This document shows positions 11,012-26,944 of a stretch of DNA of 64,000 bases, one piece after another. A program made the translations under genes and the position numbers. The DNA lies in the NCBI GenBank assembly GCA_019188255.1, contig JAETXT010000003.1:2480001-2544000 (forward strand), given 5' to 3'. The stretch comes from Verticillium longisporum (taxonomy: Eukaryota > Ascomycota > Sordariomycetes > Glomerellales > Plectosphaerellaceae). A model generated the notes under the pieces. The model saw only the letters and a list, made by a program, of their open reading frames with translations, was not told the origin of the DNA and made no database searches. Each line of letters starts with the position of its first letter. The stretch's first letter is position 1.

Positions 11012-12303
11012 TCACAGGTTAGCCAGAGCCACCGCACCGCCGAACAAGCCCATGACCGCCGCCGCCGGCGCAGCCGCGTGTCCCGCCGCATTCGGCCTCA
11101 TTGTCTGCATAGCCGGCCTGATGGTCGTCGTCGGGTTGATGCCCTGCGTGAACGGATCCTGGTTCGACTTTTGCGCGCCGTCAAATGCAGGCGCCTGCGT
11201 CTGGCGCGACATGTCGGGCGTCAGCTGGGTGGCCGCGGGGTTGAGAACGCTGCAGGATCGCCTGTTAGTATTCTTGGACCCAACACGTCGGATTCTGCTC
11301 GGCACAGTCGAGGGGGAGGGGACAGAAAACTCACTTGTCGAGCACATGCACGACGCCATTGCTCGTGATGACGTCGGCCATGATGACGCGCGCCGAGTTG
11401 ACAAAGACGGAGCCGCCCTGCATGCGCACCGCGACCATGGCCCCGGACAGCGTGCGCAGCATGGTGCCCTGCTGGCCACCCTGCTGCGCGGCCTGCGCGA
11501 GCATGGTGCTGAAGAGGACCTGACGGTCGAGGACGTGGTACTGCAGCACGGCGCCGAGCTGCTGCGGCTGGAGCTGGTCGGCCGTGGCGCCAATGGCGCG
11601 GAAGCCGGCGTTGCTGGGGGCGAAGATGGTCACGTCGCGCATGGCGTTGACGGCGTCGACGAGCTGCGCGCGCCCCAGGGCGCCGGCCGCCGACGTGAGG
11701 CCCATGTCGACGGCGGTGCGGGCGGGCGAGCCGGGCACGGCGAGGACCGTGTCGACAATGTGCACGACGCCGCCGGTGAACGGAACGTCAGCGGTTGTGA
11801 CCATGCTCATCTGCTTGTAGCCCGAGAGGATCATGGCGCGGTTGTCGACGAGGGAGAGCTCGACACGCTGGCCGCCTGTCACGTTGGCAAAGGGTGCGTT
11901 GAGGAGCGTCTGGCCGAAGACGGGCTGGGCGCTCAGCTGGTTCGACATGACCATGCCCATGACGACGTGGTATTGCAGAAGGGCCGTCACGGCTTGTGGG
12001 TTGTTCGACATTTGCGCCTGGTCCGGGTGGTCGCGCATGAACTTGTCAAACGCCTGGTTTGAGGGGGCGAGGATCGTGATGCCGTTGGCGGTGGAAAGCA
12101 TCTGGTCGACCTGAGGTACCGTAGCCAAGAGGGCTGCAGAGGGTTTCTCGTTAGCACATGACGCAAACTGCTGGGCTCATAAGGAATAACGCACAATTGA
12201 GGGTGCTCAACTCAGGGGTCTCGCTCAGTAACTGAGCCAACTGCTGCTGAGCGGACGCCGCCGCCGCCGCCAGGGCGAGCGTCAGGAAGCCGGAGAAGTA
12301 CAT
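11012..12303 (-). CDS. Secreted two-domain fasciclin (FAS1) protein, possibly GPI-anchored
   Basis: Predicted cell-surface adhesion-type protein of 381 residues in three exons. The start at 12303 opens a signal peptide (MYFSGFLTLALAAAAASAQ). Exon 1 is 12195-12303, intron 12134-12194, exon 2 11335-12133, intron 11250-11334, exon 3 11012-11249; phases agree throughout. Two FAS1 domains are visible. The first, at about residues 35-170, has TILAPSNQAF and ends GGVVHIVDTVL. The second, at about 172-320, has TIFAPSNAGF and ends NGVVHVLDNVL. The C-terminus has a Gln/Ala-rich spacer and a small-residue plus hydrophobic tail compatible with a GPI signal. Fasciclin domains mediate adhesion or wall association; the ligand here is unknown. 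Confidence 0.9.
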
Positions 12304-14131
12304 GTTGTGGGATAAAGTTGAGACGAGAAACTAGAAAGGACAATTGAATTGAAACCGTCAACCAGGACGATGTGGGGGTGGGAATCGAAAGCTCAGTTTG
12401 CCTGCGAGGTCTTGCCTGAAGAGCGAAAACGCGGGAAACACCATCGTTCTCAGGGGAACCCTCATTCGATATATATAGCAACAGCCCAAATGACAGAACA
12501 TCACGAGGCCGTTAGACTTGAGCAAGATCTGATCACTCAAGGTCAGTGCCCTCTGCCTCCAATACTACCGCGCCAGACACTTGCCAAGCGAACCAGAAAT
12601 CGACGACGACCCCCTCCGTCCTGGGCATCTGAATGACTTTGCAACTCGCAGCGTGCCACGAGCCCTCTCCAAAACCAGTCTATGTTGCCCCCGCCCTCTA
12701 TTCCCCGTTCATACCTTGACGTCCCAAGTAGATGCGCCCCGCGCCATTCCCCATTGCAGACTGACCGGCGCACAAGAAACACCAGGCGCACAGGGGAGCT
12801 GAGGGGCAGCCGATGGCCGAGTACTAAAAGGTCGCGCACCCATGACCATTTCCCCAGGGCCCGCCGAGCTTCACCCTCAGCTATAATCAACCTCTCTCAT
12901 CTTCAGCCAAGGGGCAAGAGAAGATAGGATGGACCGAAGGTCGTTTCTGTGGTGAAGGGGCGAAACTCCCTCATGCCAATGGCAACAAGCATGCCTATGG
13001 CAGCAAGTTTCTTGTTTCTCTTGGCTGCGCGCTTGCGCTTCGGCCAAGGTTGAGATCCTTCTGGAAAGGTATTCTTCGTCGAGATCAGGATCAACTCGCT
13101 CAACTCCGGAAATGTGCTTTGGCATATAAATATCCAATGGGAAGCCGGGATGGTATTGAAACGCGCTTCAGATCTTGTGGGCAATGGAAACACGCATGGT
13201 CATCTTTCCGAAGGTGCTCGGGCTTCACAGCAACAGCTGTATGGCTGCCTGCTTGATGAGAATGCTTCTTCCCCATCTCCGAGCGAACGCCCCGGCAGAT
13301 CAGCAGTTCATCGAGTAGCTGCCCGAGTCTACGTTGCCGAGCAGCTCAATCAGCAGTTCAAGGTAGCGTTCGTCAGGCGTGCGGGCTCGGTTCGTCGATC
13401 CCTCAATGTCGCTGATACCTCTGTCCGTGCCCCGACTCCCTTCCCAGTGACTCAGCAGCCGCCTCGACTTGGGCCGTCAGGTACTGAGCATCATGGTCAG
13501 CGTCAGAAGGGTTTCGCGGTGCTTCTTTCGCCCCGCATCAAGTCCATCTCCATTGCGATTCAAGTCAAATTTTCCTCAGTAGGTACCTCTTACCCCATAT
13601 ATACAACCAGATTGAAAAGGGGAACCCCCAAGGACAACGATAAACGCAAGTGAAAAGAGGCATCAAATCAGGGGCTCGCCGTGAAAAAGACCCTGCCCAC
13701 CTCCCAAGGAGTCCTTCCAAACCACCAACCCAATCAAGGCCAAAGAGTCTACAGCACAAGCACTGCGCAGAGGAGAGCAACCTATGTTGAGCATCATGCA
13801 ACGCACCGCTGGCTTGAATGCCGAACTAACCAACACCGGGTCCCCGGAAGGAGGGTGCCTGATATGGATGATTCCAGTGCTGATGCTCGGCCATGATTGC
13901 CTGAATGGCAATCATATCCCTGTACTCCAACCTCACCCTCTGTGTAGCCCCAGGTCGGTGGTGGGCCCGGCACACATGGGAACACATTATTCAACACATC
14001 GTTGAAGGCGTTCATCTAGCTTTGGGTGGTCTGGGCTTCACAGTCGTGCTATCAGTGCGCCCGGCCGATGCTTCAGCCCCAAAACCCGCAGCGATGGTGA
14101 CCACTGCTGTCTGCGGGCCATAGTAAGAGCT
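12304..14131. other. Intergenic region, no confident gene
   Basis: About 1.8 kb. A 179-codon frame at 13114-13653 has no recognisable motif and uneven composition, and I do not call it a gene. The stretch 13600-14130 lies exactly where the reductase half of arg-6 would be expected; no minus-strand frame there resembles N-acetylglutamyl-phosphate reductase. Confidence 0.5.
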
Positions 14132-17634
<3,503 letters not shown>

Positions 17635-18516
17635 TTATTTGGTCGCAATGACTGCGAGGGGAACAGTGTCAGTTGGCTGCTTCCAAAAGCACGGGAGAGT
17701 ACAATTGACGTACCAGTAGGGATGATGATGATGAGGAGAAGAATGATGACACCGACGATGAGGCACATGCGCATCTTCATATCCTTCCACCACATCTGCT
17801 TGCGAACGCGGTTGGCACCGCGGCGGAAGCCCTGGGCTGACACGGCCAGGTTGTCCGTCTTGTCTTGCAGCGCATCGAGACGCTCGCCACGTTGGGACAC
17901 CTTGTTGATGTTATCCCTCATGACGCCGACAGTGTCGTCAATTTGCTAAAAATAGAAACACGTCAGCCATGGTCATCAGACTATTAAGTACAGCGACATT
18001 AAATGACGATTCTGGGTTGACATGAAGACTGGCGACGATGCTCGAAATGGATTCTGCGAAAGGTGATCATGGCCGCCGTGGGTGGTGGAGGTATTCGTTG
18101 CTGGGAAACTGGAACGCGTCGTCATGGGACGCAGGGTCTTCTGCCAAGCCGCACCACCCGGTGGTTAGGGGGACGAGCTTCGAAGCTCCCATGGTCGCTT
18201 TGCAGAAGCAAACATGTTGCGCTGCGAGGCGGACGCGCCGGAAGTTTGCCATTTCGTTTGTCGCCAAGTGAACAGGCGCCGTATCGTCCGGGAAAATCGC
18301 AAGGCAGGGTCGTCGGTCGCCCGTTGGACGATTCGTTGCCGCGGAGGAGGCCAGAATAAAACCACCGACGACGTCACTCAAGGAAACGCAAGTGCAACTC
18401 ACCGCTTGCAGCGCCTGGGTGCGCGCATTGCCGCCCTGCTGTGACTCGGCTCCATGAGAAGCAGCGCCGGCCTGGCCGCTGGGGATGTAGGGGTCGTAGG
18501 GGGCGTCCTCGGGCAT
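17635..18516 (-). CDS. SNC1: Synaptobrevin / v-SNARE of secretory vesicles
   Basis: R-SNARE that drives fusion of exocytic vesicles with the plasma membrane. The 120-residue product starts [15 protein letters not shown], has a variable Gly/Ser/Gln head, then the SNARE helix ([47 protein letters not shown]; the zero-layer Arg lies in the SQRGERL segment). A single C-terminal membrane anchor and a very short lumenal tail (VIATK) follow. Three exons: 18403-18516, 17714-17945, 17635-17651. The introns are 17946-18402 (457 nt, long for this locus, ending TTTTTAG) and 17652-17713. The first exon boundary falls exactly at the start of the SNARE motif. Confidence 0.93.
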
Positions 18517-21243
18517 GGTGGTGGTTGGGTGTGCGGTCGCTGGGGTGATCTCGTTTGAAGACGCAAGCCTGTCGGGCAAGATGGTTTGAGAGAAAGGCGC
18601 GAGTTGTTGTCGGGGAGTCACGATCAAGCGTTTACTGATGTGGACTGATTGTTGTGGTAGTGTGGAGGTGAGGGCGGGATTGACGGTTCGTTTTGACGGA
18701 TTGAGGTGAAGGTGGCAGGAAGGGAGATGGAGACGAGGAGTTGCAAGAAGATGGTTGGGGGAACGGGCGGAACAGCTGGGTGAGACGCTCAAACCAAGAG
18801 GCGACAGGCCCGAAACACAGCCTGAGGTGTTGCACGGCCACGGTTGCTGTCCCTGTTTCCCGTCCCTGTGTAAGGGGATACGTACCCCAGGGTGGCTGGG
18901 TGCGAGAGTCACGTGAGGTACTGCGCCTCCATCTATCTTTTCGAGTCTGGCTCGCACATGATGCTGAAGGTCTCTTTCGCAAGGTAGGTACCTACCTAGG
19001 TACCTACCCGAACCAGAACCCATGACGTGGTTATGCAACCTTTATTGCTCCTGTTAGGCCCGTGTCGGCTGTCAAAGGCAGCAGTAGTAGCTAATCTTCA
19101 TTCAAGGGTGGCTTATCGACCTTTGAATCAGGAATCTAGATGGCCTTTCAACGATTGCTAAATCTGGCATGCCGCTTCTTACGTTCTCGTCTTCCTGTTC
19201 CTGAAGTCCTCCCTCGTCCCCCACAACCCGCTTGCAACATAAAATGCAGCACGCAACTGAGACAGGTTTGAAGACAACGAAGGACATACATGACGAATTC
19301 GACTCAACAGTCAATATTGCTGCTGAGAAGACCAATTGGCGGGTGGAAAGCGGCTGGATCAACAGACCACATGGGATAGATAGGAGGAAGAACTTCGCGA
19401 GGCCGCCGTGAACGTCAAATGCCACTCCAAACCCTGGTTTGCCATGGCCTGGCACAGACTTCCCGCTCCTCGCGATCGTCCGTGGTCGCAACCGCTGCTT
19501 CCCGGCCAGCGCATGCAGAAAAAGCCACTGCTGACTTGGCCACGCTCGTGTGTGTGTCCATACGAAGACAATGTTCGTACAGGGCTGCTGGGATTGGCTT
19601 GTCACGCTTGCTTTCTTTCCCCAGAGTCACGTCCTCTTTGGAGCGTTGTCGGGTGGACTTCCACGGACCCGATCGTCCCTTCCCACCCCTACCTCCCCAG
19701 GCATTCGCTACGTCAGCACCGTAATTACAGTCGTTCGTATTCCTTTCGATGGCGCTGCCGCAGCCGCAACCACGCCTGTTCCCTCCCTCTAGCCTTCCCT
19801 GAACCCATAATGCCCCATGCTCTTTCTCGCTGATTCCCAAAACGATGGAATCCTATCCAGAAGCGGCAGTACCCAAGTCCTGTCGTGATTTCCCCCTCAA
19901 GTTAGGCACATAGGGAGGTAATACGGACAGTCGTCGAGAGATGTCCCAGTCCAAAGTCCTGTCCTCCGTCTCATCGACAGGTTTTCCGACGTCTTTGTTT
20001 GTCTTTTTCTGGGAAAGGGCAGCACTTGCTACAAAAAAGGAAATCTTTTGTTGATTAGCGGCCGTTACTTCAAATTCTCCGTTTTGCCATCACCCCATTC
20101 TCGCTCATTCCAAAGCGCTTTCCCAAATCCCAAATCACGTCCACCCGGCTTCGTATGTGGTGGGGGTCGTTTGGTCATTGATCCTGCCCCTAAAGTCGCT
20201 GCCTGGAGCTGCCGAGCCGCCTCCGCCCAACACTCCGGTGCTTCTAGCTCGTATTCTTGCTGCACGCTTTGAGCTTAGGTCGACGCTTTCCCTCACGGGT
20301 ACTGCCCCATTGGCAAAGCCCAACAACACAACCCACACCACCTGGGATTTCCAAGGACGCCCAGAAAGGCCATAATCCCGTGGCCTGGAAAGCGAGAAAG
20401 CTCCTCACCCCCACCTGGTTTAGTTAGATTCCAGCCCGTCGAGCACCAGCACCAGCACCAGAACCCACTGGTTGACCATCCACTTGACTCGAACGGCCGC
20501 CAGCAGTAGCCGGTCCGGCGGCTCTTCCACCTTGCACCAAGGCTAAAGGCTCCAATTTTGGGACCATCATTACCACGACCCAAAGACGAGAGCGGGAACT
20601 GTTTGCCCATCTGCTCATCACTCCATCATCGATCGACAAGGGGGGACAACACGAGCCGACGCGCAACTCCGCCCATCCGGGTCCAGGGTGGCCATTGCTC
20701 TCGTACGTAGCCCCGTCTTGGCGACCTCACCTAGCCGCACACGAACAGGTCAGCGCCCAGCGAAAACGCAGAGTCAGTAAGCTGGGGGCCTGCATAGCGA
20801 CCGTTCCCACCTGTCGCCGCCAGCTCCATTAGACACACCCCGGCCAACACGGCCGCGCCGGCGCTGAGAGTTGGTCATTCTTTATAATTTTCTGGCTTGG
20901 GTGCCACCACACCCCCGGATTCTAATAACACCTCATGCGTCGTTCGTCTTGTTCTCGTTCGGCCGTTCGTTCGTTCTTCTTGATCTTCGATCCCTCGCCT
21001 CCATCCCCCTCCTAACGCGCCTCGCCGCCACGGTCTCTATTCCTCCCCCCCTCCCCCCTCTCCTTCTCCTTCCCTCAACATAGTCTCTCGTTTCTCTATG
21101 CAGTTGTAATATCGTCGTCGCCGAGGGCCTTTCTCGACCCCAATTCCTCTTAATTTATCGGCCCTCCTGGACCTTCCTGCAGACCTTTCGCTCTCTGTCT
21201 GTCTTACACACAAACACCTGCGCACTCCTCACATCCAGACATC
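18517..21243. promoter_or_regulatory. Long divergent intergenic region SNC1 / DFG5-like gene
   Basis: About 2.7 kb between divergent genes. It holds a TACCTACC-type element at 18983-19008 and a strongly pyrimidine-rich leader from about 20930 to 21240 ahead of the GH76 gene. Several 70-170 codon frames on both strands have no motif and overlap each other; I treat them as chance. Confidence 0.5.
18983..19008. repeat. TACCTACC-class palindromic element
   Basis: Overlapping GGTAGGTACC and ACCTAGGTACCTACC half-sites form nested palindromes, the same class as the element at 16093. Confidence 0.7.
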
Positions 21244-23153
21244 ATGACGGCATTGCGGGGCAGACCAATTGGCCAACTTGGCCGGGTCTTCACAATCGTT
21301 CTATTCGCCCTCACCCGCGTCTCATCGGCTTATGACCTGGATCCTGATTCCGAAGGTGAGCACTGACCACTATCGTCGTCATTCCTTTGTCGTCGTCTGC
21401 TGACAATAGAAAGATTCCGTCAAGACAATTGCGAGGTCAATAGCAGAGGACACGATGGAGATCTATCGTGGCGACGAGCCTGGACAGACACCAGGCTTGC
21501 TGCCCGACCCGCCGTACTACTGTAGGGTGCCGCGACTGTGCATGTCTCGTCGGTCACAATTCTAACAGCGTTCTTCTTCTTTGCAGGGTGGGAGGCTGGT
21601 GCGCTCATGGGCACCATGATTGACTACTGGTACTACACGGGCGACGACACATGGAACGATAAGGTGGTGCAGGCACTCATGCATCAGGTCGGAGAATTCA
21701 ACGACTACATGCCCGACAACCAGACACTCACTGAAGGAAACGACGACCAAGGCTTCTGGGGGCTGGCCGTCATGTCGGCGGGCGAACAGCGGTTTCCCGG
21801 CCCTCCCGAGGGCCAGCCTGGCTACCTCGGCCTCGCCCAGGCCGTCTTCAACACCCAGGCCGCACGCTGGGACCCGGGCCACTGTGGCGGTGGCCTAAGA
21901 TGGCAAATTTTCAACTGGAACAAGGGATTCGACTACAAGAATACCATTTCGCAGGGCTGTTTCTTCGCGCTCGCCGCTCGTCTCGCTCTTTACACCGGCA
22001 ACTCATCTTATGCTGAGTGGGCCGAGCGAACGTGGGATTGGACCAAGGCCGTGGGCTTTATCGACGACAACTACTCCGTGTTTGACGGTGCTCACATTCC
22101 GACCAACTGTACCAACATTGTGCCGTACCAGTGGTCCTACAACGTCGGCGTTTTCATCAATGGCGCCTCTGCTATGTACAACCTCACCGGCTCAGACGAA
22201 TGGAAGGAAAGGCTCGACAGCCTCGTCAACGCCACTGATGTCTTTTCGTCGGCGACAATCGCGACATCATGCAAGAAGTGGCCTGCGAGACGGTCGAACT
22301 CTGCAACAATGATCAGCAATCATTCAAGACATATCTGACCCGTTGGCTCGCCGCCACCACCAAGTGGGCACCGCATCTGACCGACTACATCATGCCTAAG
22401 CTTCGAGCCTCATCCATCGCCGCCGCCTCGACTTGTGTAGGCGGCGACAACGGCCGCATGTGCGGACTCAAGTGGACCGAACAAGGCAAGTGGGACGGTC
22501 TGCAGGGTGTCGGGCCGCAGATGATGGCTATGCAAGCCGCTCTTAGCAACATTGTAGCCTCACGACCTGACCCTGTGACGGCAAGTTCGGGCGGAACTAG
22601 TACTGGCGATGCGGCAGGTGGAGGAGAGGACATTGGGCGGTCAGAACCCGGTTCCAACAGAACAACGCCGATCAAGGGAGGTGACAAGGCGGGTGCGGCG
22701 ATCGTAACCATCATCTTGGTGGTTGCATTAATTGCTGGCTTCTTCTGGCTCCTCCGGGACGAGACCTCGGACAAGACGATCAAGGAGCGATTCTTCGACT
22801 TCCGGAGTGCCCTGGCCGGAGGCGCCGGCCTCATGACACTCGTGCATCGACGGAACCGGGACGACGTAGACGAGAAGAGCGGGCCGATCGACCAGCGGTC
22901 AGGGAGCGATCTGGACTCGTCGAGGAACAGCGAGGTTCCAACACCCGTGCCCATGCAGAAGGGCCTGACGAACAGCCGGCGAGCGCTGGATGACGGAGCG
23001 ATCGGTGACAAGTTCGCGAACGTCATTCAGCGGGAGATGAGTGGAGGAAGTGGAAGCGGCGGCAGCGGCTGGGCAACACCAGTGTCAGAAGCCGGCCAGC
23101 GGGATTCAAATCGGTTGAGCAGGAAGAGTATGCTCTCAAGCACGATAAACTAA
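21244..23153 (+). CDS. DFG5: GH76 mannan endo-1,6-alpha-mannosidase, Dfg5/Dcw1 family (one frame break)
   Basis: Wall enzyme that processes the mannose core of GPI anchors to transfer proteins to wall glucan. It has a signal peptide, then the GH76 alpha/alpha barrel: YYWWEAGALMG, the acidic pair in GNDDQGFWGLAVMSA, GGLRWQIFNWNKGFDYKN, ISQGCFFALAARLALYTGN, then RDIMQEVACE and CGLKWTEQGKWDG. A C-terminal transmembrane helix (about residues 485-505) and a cytoplasmic Ser-rich tail replace the yeast GPI site, as in many filamentous fungi. Exons: 21244-21355, 21414-21521, 21587-23153. The first intron needs an AAG acceptor (21413) to keep phase; the second ends TTTGCAG. The frame breaks at the T-run 22243-22246. 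One more base there joins the two halves, giving 595 residues; otherwise the product stops after 22338. Confidence 0.92.
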
Positions 23154-24123
23154 GAGCGATTGGAAATGGCCGAGCGAAGAAAGAACAATATAGTAATCCC
23201 TCACAACGGGCACCATGCTACATTTTACATCTTGCATCGAGTTTCTCGGTAAACAAACACTCATTTCGTCCAGACGTGTTCTCCAAACGGGAGGAGCATT
23301 ACATGGCCCGGCCAGGTCAGGTTGCATATCAGGCGTTCGTTTCTTTTTCTCCCTAAGTGACCGCGCAACGTCCGGGTCTGGATGACAGGATAGTCTCTTG
23401 GGGTTGCTCGTCTTAGATCCTAGCTGTCTACACTCATTGGAATGGGGCATGGGGCGATACCGCCAGCAACAGGTGACCATCGATTTGGTCCGATCGCAAC
23501 TTGTCTACTGTAGCCTGTCTTGTCTTGGTGCAGCGGCTTGGAACACAGCTCATGTACACGTATATAGATCAACTCAGCATAAGACTCAACTGTGTAGCCT
23601 GACATGTGCTTGGAAGTCTAGGCCTAGACCTATGTACCGGCGTCCGAGACGTCTTGCCTTCGTGGTGTGGATTGATCAGGGGCTTAGCGTGGCACAAAGC
23701 TGCATCTCAGCTGAGGAATCAAAAGCCCACGAGGTGTCTTGGTGTTGCCGTTGTCATGGTCGGGAACCTTGGTCAGGTGCTGGAAAGCACCATGCTTCTG
23801 TCGGTTGGCTGTCTTGGCTTTGTCTTAAGGGGGTTTGACTGTTGTCGTAGCACAGAGGGAATATTGGCGAAGAAAGCCAGCCGTATGGACTCTGGCTCGG
23901 TGTGCTGTCACCGAAATGGCGGCATGGACCCTAGCGCACCCTGCTGCATTGCCTCGTGTCTTATCGGTTTCCGCAGCTCCGATAAGGTGAGCTCCCTCTG
24001 CCGTCATCCGCCGCAGCGAGCACTCGAACGACTTGCCATCCTCCATTACCCAAGGAGCAGAGCTGCCCTCTTCGAAATCTGCTGGCCCGGACAGCGCAGA
24101 ATGACAACAGATCAGCATTTATG
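23154..24123. other. Intergenic region upstream of ATG29
   Basis: 970 bp with no convincing gene. A plus-strand frame of 172 codons (23606-24124) lacks motifs and ends at the ATG29 start. An in-frame second ATG at 24121 directly precedes the chosen ATG29 start. Confidence 0.55.
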
Positions 24124-25799
24124 ATGGCGGAGCCAACGTTTACGGTGTACATACGGCTGCCCATTTCCCGGGGCGAGTTTGCCGACCCCCCACCTGTGAG
24201 TACCTAGAGCAGCAAGGCTCGAGCTGCTTCACTGGCTTCTGGACGCTCATGCATGGACAATAGATCCACTGGGATGCCGTAAAGGATGACGAGCTTTGGA
24301 GCATCATCTCGGGCGCGGCCCAGACGGAGATTGACTGTAAGTGTTGACATCTATCACGCCTGTATTGAGTGCACTCGCTGACGGCACCTGTCCAGGGAAT
24401 GAGCTGTAGGTTCCTTTGTCCCGACCAGCAGATGTTCGGCCTACGCTGACCCTTCGACATGTAGAGCGGCACGATTCGATGTCACCGTTGCTTTCCTCCT
24501 CCAGCAGGTCGCCTACCTCACCGACCGACACGCCGCCCAGCTGCGAGCCCAAGTCCGAAAGGCTACGGCCGCCGCTGCCGTCAAGACTGATCCCAGTGCC
24601 AGCGGCCACGCGCGTACAGCCTCGGCGCTCTCCATTCGTCGCGATTCACCCCTCCCTCACAGCGGTGGACCCGGCACGCCCGTCACGACCTCTCTCCTGC
24701 GCCCAAACATATCGCGCAATGCCTCCAACAGCACCGCCGTGCACTCTCCACGTCTCGCATCCGCGCAAGCCCAGCGCCGCCGTCTGTCCTCCCTGCCCAT
24801 CGAGTCCACCACTACGGCTGCTGCCCCTGTTGCTCGCCGTGGCGCTGAGCAGTCCAGCAGTTCAGCAGATGATGACGAAGACGACGACGACGATGCGTCA
24901 GATTCCGACTCCGACTCCGACTCGCTACCAGCTCAGTCCCGTATCATCCGCCGTCCGCCACACTATAAACCTTCCTCCCACCACGACGGCGCCGGCGACT
25001 TTGGCGGCGCCGCCGCTGACGATGACGACGACACGGACACGGACGCAGAGCCCGCGTTCGGACAGCAGCAGCAGCAGCAGCAGCATCAACAGCCCAGCAG
25101 CCAGGACCTCGGCTCCACGCTGCGCGGCGACTCGGGCGCGCGTCGCAGAGCCAAAGGCAAACACATATCCACGGCGACGCACCGCTCTGAAACATCAGAC
25201 TCGTCGGCCACCAGCTCGCCGGCGTTTGCCGCCGGATCGGCTGCCGTGACAGGCGGAGGTGACAGGTCTCGGACGCAGCAGGGTGCGGGCCACTCGGACC
25301 CGCTTTCGCCTCGGAGGACGGCGGAGCTGAGCGGGAAGAGTCCCTCGCGACGGGAGGGGAGTGACGGCACGCCGAGCATGGGTAGCAGCTTTAGCGATCT
25401 GGACGGTGAGTGCGAGGTCTTCTCTGTTCTTTTCCTGGCCTCTCTTTTTCTCCCTTACGTGGCTTGCATTTCAGCCCGTCAGTGGAGGCCGTACTCTCCC
25501 TCTCTCTCTCCTTATTATTCCCTCTCTCCTTATTATTCCCTCCCTCTCCTTATTATTCCCTCCCTCTCCTTATTATTCCCTCTCTCCTTATTATTCCCTC
25601 CCTTTCCTTACTATTCTCTCTCCCTTCAGCTCATATAAATTACACAAACTTACAAAGGTCTGCAGATGCCTCGGTCACGCAGTCAGCTCTGGAGGAGGCT
25701 CTCGCCAGCAAGATGCAGGACGGGGCCATCGGCAGCAGGTTCAGCATCAGCCAGGCGTTTAAGAGCCGCTACAGTACCAAGGGGTCCGGTCAGCGCTGA
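24124..25799 (+). CDS. ATG29: Autophagy-related protein 29
   Basis: Subunit of the Atg17-Atg31-Atg29 scaffold that organises the phagophore assembly site. The conserved N-terminus is built from four small exons: FTVYIRLPISRGEFADPPP, IHWDAVKDDELWSIIS, IDWNELAARFDVTVAFLLQQ, VAYLTDRHAAQLRAQVRKA. Exons: 24124-24195, 24264-24336, 24396-24405 (only 10 nt), 24465-25405, 25666-25799. All phases agree, giving 409 residues. The start at 24124 has A at -3 and G at +4; an adjacent ATG at 24121 would add one Met. The rest is disordered, with acidic Asp runs, a polyglutamine run near 25065 and many Ser. A conserved C-terminal peptide (SALEEALASKMQDGAIGSRF) lies after the last intron. That 260-nt intron is largely a minisatellite. 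Confidence 0.92.
24396..24405 (+). other. ATG29: 10-nt microexon of ATG29
   Basis: GGAATGAGCT, between two 59-nt introns ending GTCCAG and CATGTAG. With flanking bases it encodes the W-N-E-L part of the conserved IDWNELAARFD motif. Skipping it shifts the frame. Confidence 0.85.
25499..25630 (+). repeat. Minisatellite inside the last ATG29 intron
   Basis: About six imperfect copies of a 17-20 bp pyrimidine-rich unit built around CTCCTTATTATTCCCTC. It ends just before the 3' splice region and accounts for the unusual intron length (260 nt against 55-70 nt in the others). Confidence 0.85.
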
Positions 25800-26944
25800 G
25801 CCTGGCCTTTGCGCTCTTTGGCATTCGGGTTTCTTGCTTTTCGCTCAGGTACGAATGTATGCCGAGTGTGTGTGTGTGAACTCGTAGACCTTTTTTTTGT
25901 CCTGACAACTGGTTTTCTTGGCGATATTCATATTGACCGGCGTTCTGGGTATGGTTTATGAAGAGGGACAGGAACAGGTTTTGCACGGGTCAGGACAGAT
26001 TGTCAGACGAAATACACCACTTTGCCTGTTGTTATCTGCTTGCTTGCCCTGTAGTGACGAACCTTCTCTGCAGGCCACATTACAACCGCAATCTATCCAC
26101 TGGTTTGCCCGCCTTCCACTCCAGTTGTTACCCTCTGGTCTGGCACAGCTGGCACCGCGTTTGGATCAGGAAATTGGTCTGTCGCAGTCTGATGCAGGAG
26201 ATGATGCCCTGCCAGGCGAGTTTGTCGGCATCCTAAGCCAAGATTTCTCTTCAGAAGGCTTGTTCGTGAGATCACGACTGGCGACTAATCGTCACCGGCT
26301 CCTGCTCCGACACTCGGTCCTCTCAAGTCTTGAAATATTCCGGCTAAGCCCATTTCACGTTTTCCACCAGGCAGAGCAGTTCGCCAACTTTCGTTGTTGA
26401 ACTTGACGATACCAATACTTGGGCGCGTGGCAAGGTGGGGGCGAAGTATTTGCGGCCCAGCCATCCAGCCAAAACCATCAAGTATTTGCCGCCGTCTTCG
26501 AAATCTACGGGGACATCATGCCATGACCAGCCGCAGCGACGATGAAGGTACAGCCTAGGTAGGCCCCAGGCCGTGAGGCCGGCCCACTGGCGGAGGGCGC
26601 TCCTACATGGTTTGTCATTCGATAGGCACTAGGCGGTATCCCTAAGTACCTACCTTAGATTATTCCAATGAAGCCAGACAAGGTGAAGCGCTGCACAAGA
26701 CAAGGCCCGTACAGCCTCACCAGACGAACGCGGTTGTATACAGCGAGCGACGCACGGGTACGTGACCAATAGTAGCAGGCGTACTTACGTATGTAATCCT
26801 GGATACCTGTCTCGCCATGCCCGATTGACTCGCAGGCTGCGCTCTTCACATCTAGAACTTGATCGCGTCTCTCTTCCGCCACTCTCTGACCGATCCAAGC
26901 TCATAAAAACAAATTTTGTTGCGGGCAACAACTTGGCAGTGAAG
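25800..26944. other. Intergenic region ATG29 to kinase
   Basis: About 1.1 kb. A 160-codon plus-strand frame (25918-26400) has no family features. TACCTAGG-type fragments are visible near 26556 and 26641. Confidence 0.55.

Noticed and set aside
11052..12062. 336-codon plus-strand frame
   Set aside because: Antisense shadow of the fasciclin gene; no domain.
13114..13653. 179-codon plus-strand frame
   Set aside because: No family features; starts at a non-ATG or weak site and has uneven composition.
25499..25630. CRISPR-like regular repeats
   Set aside because: Pyrimidine minisatellite with no spacers, in a eukaryotic intron.
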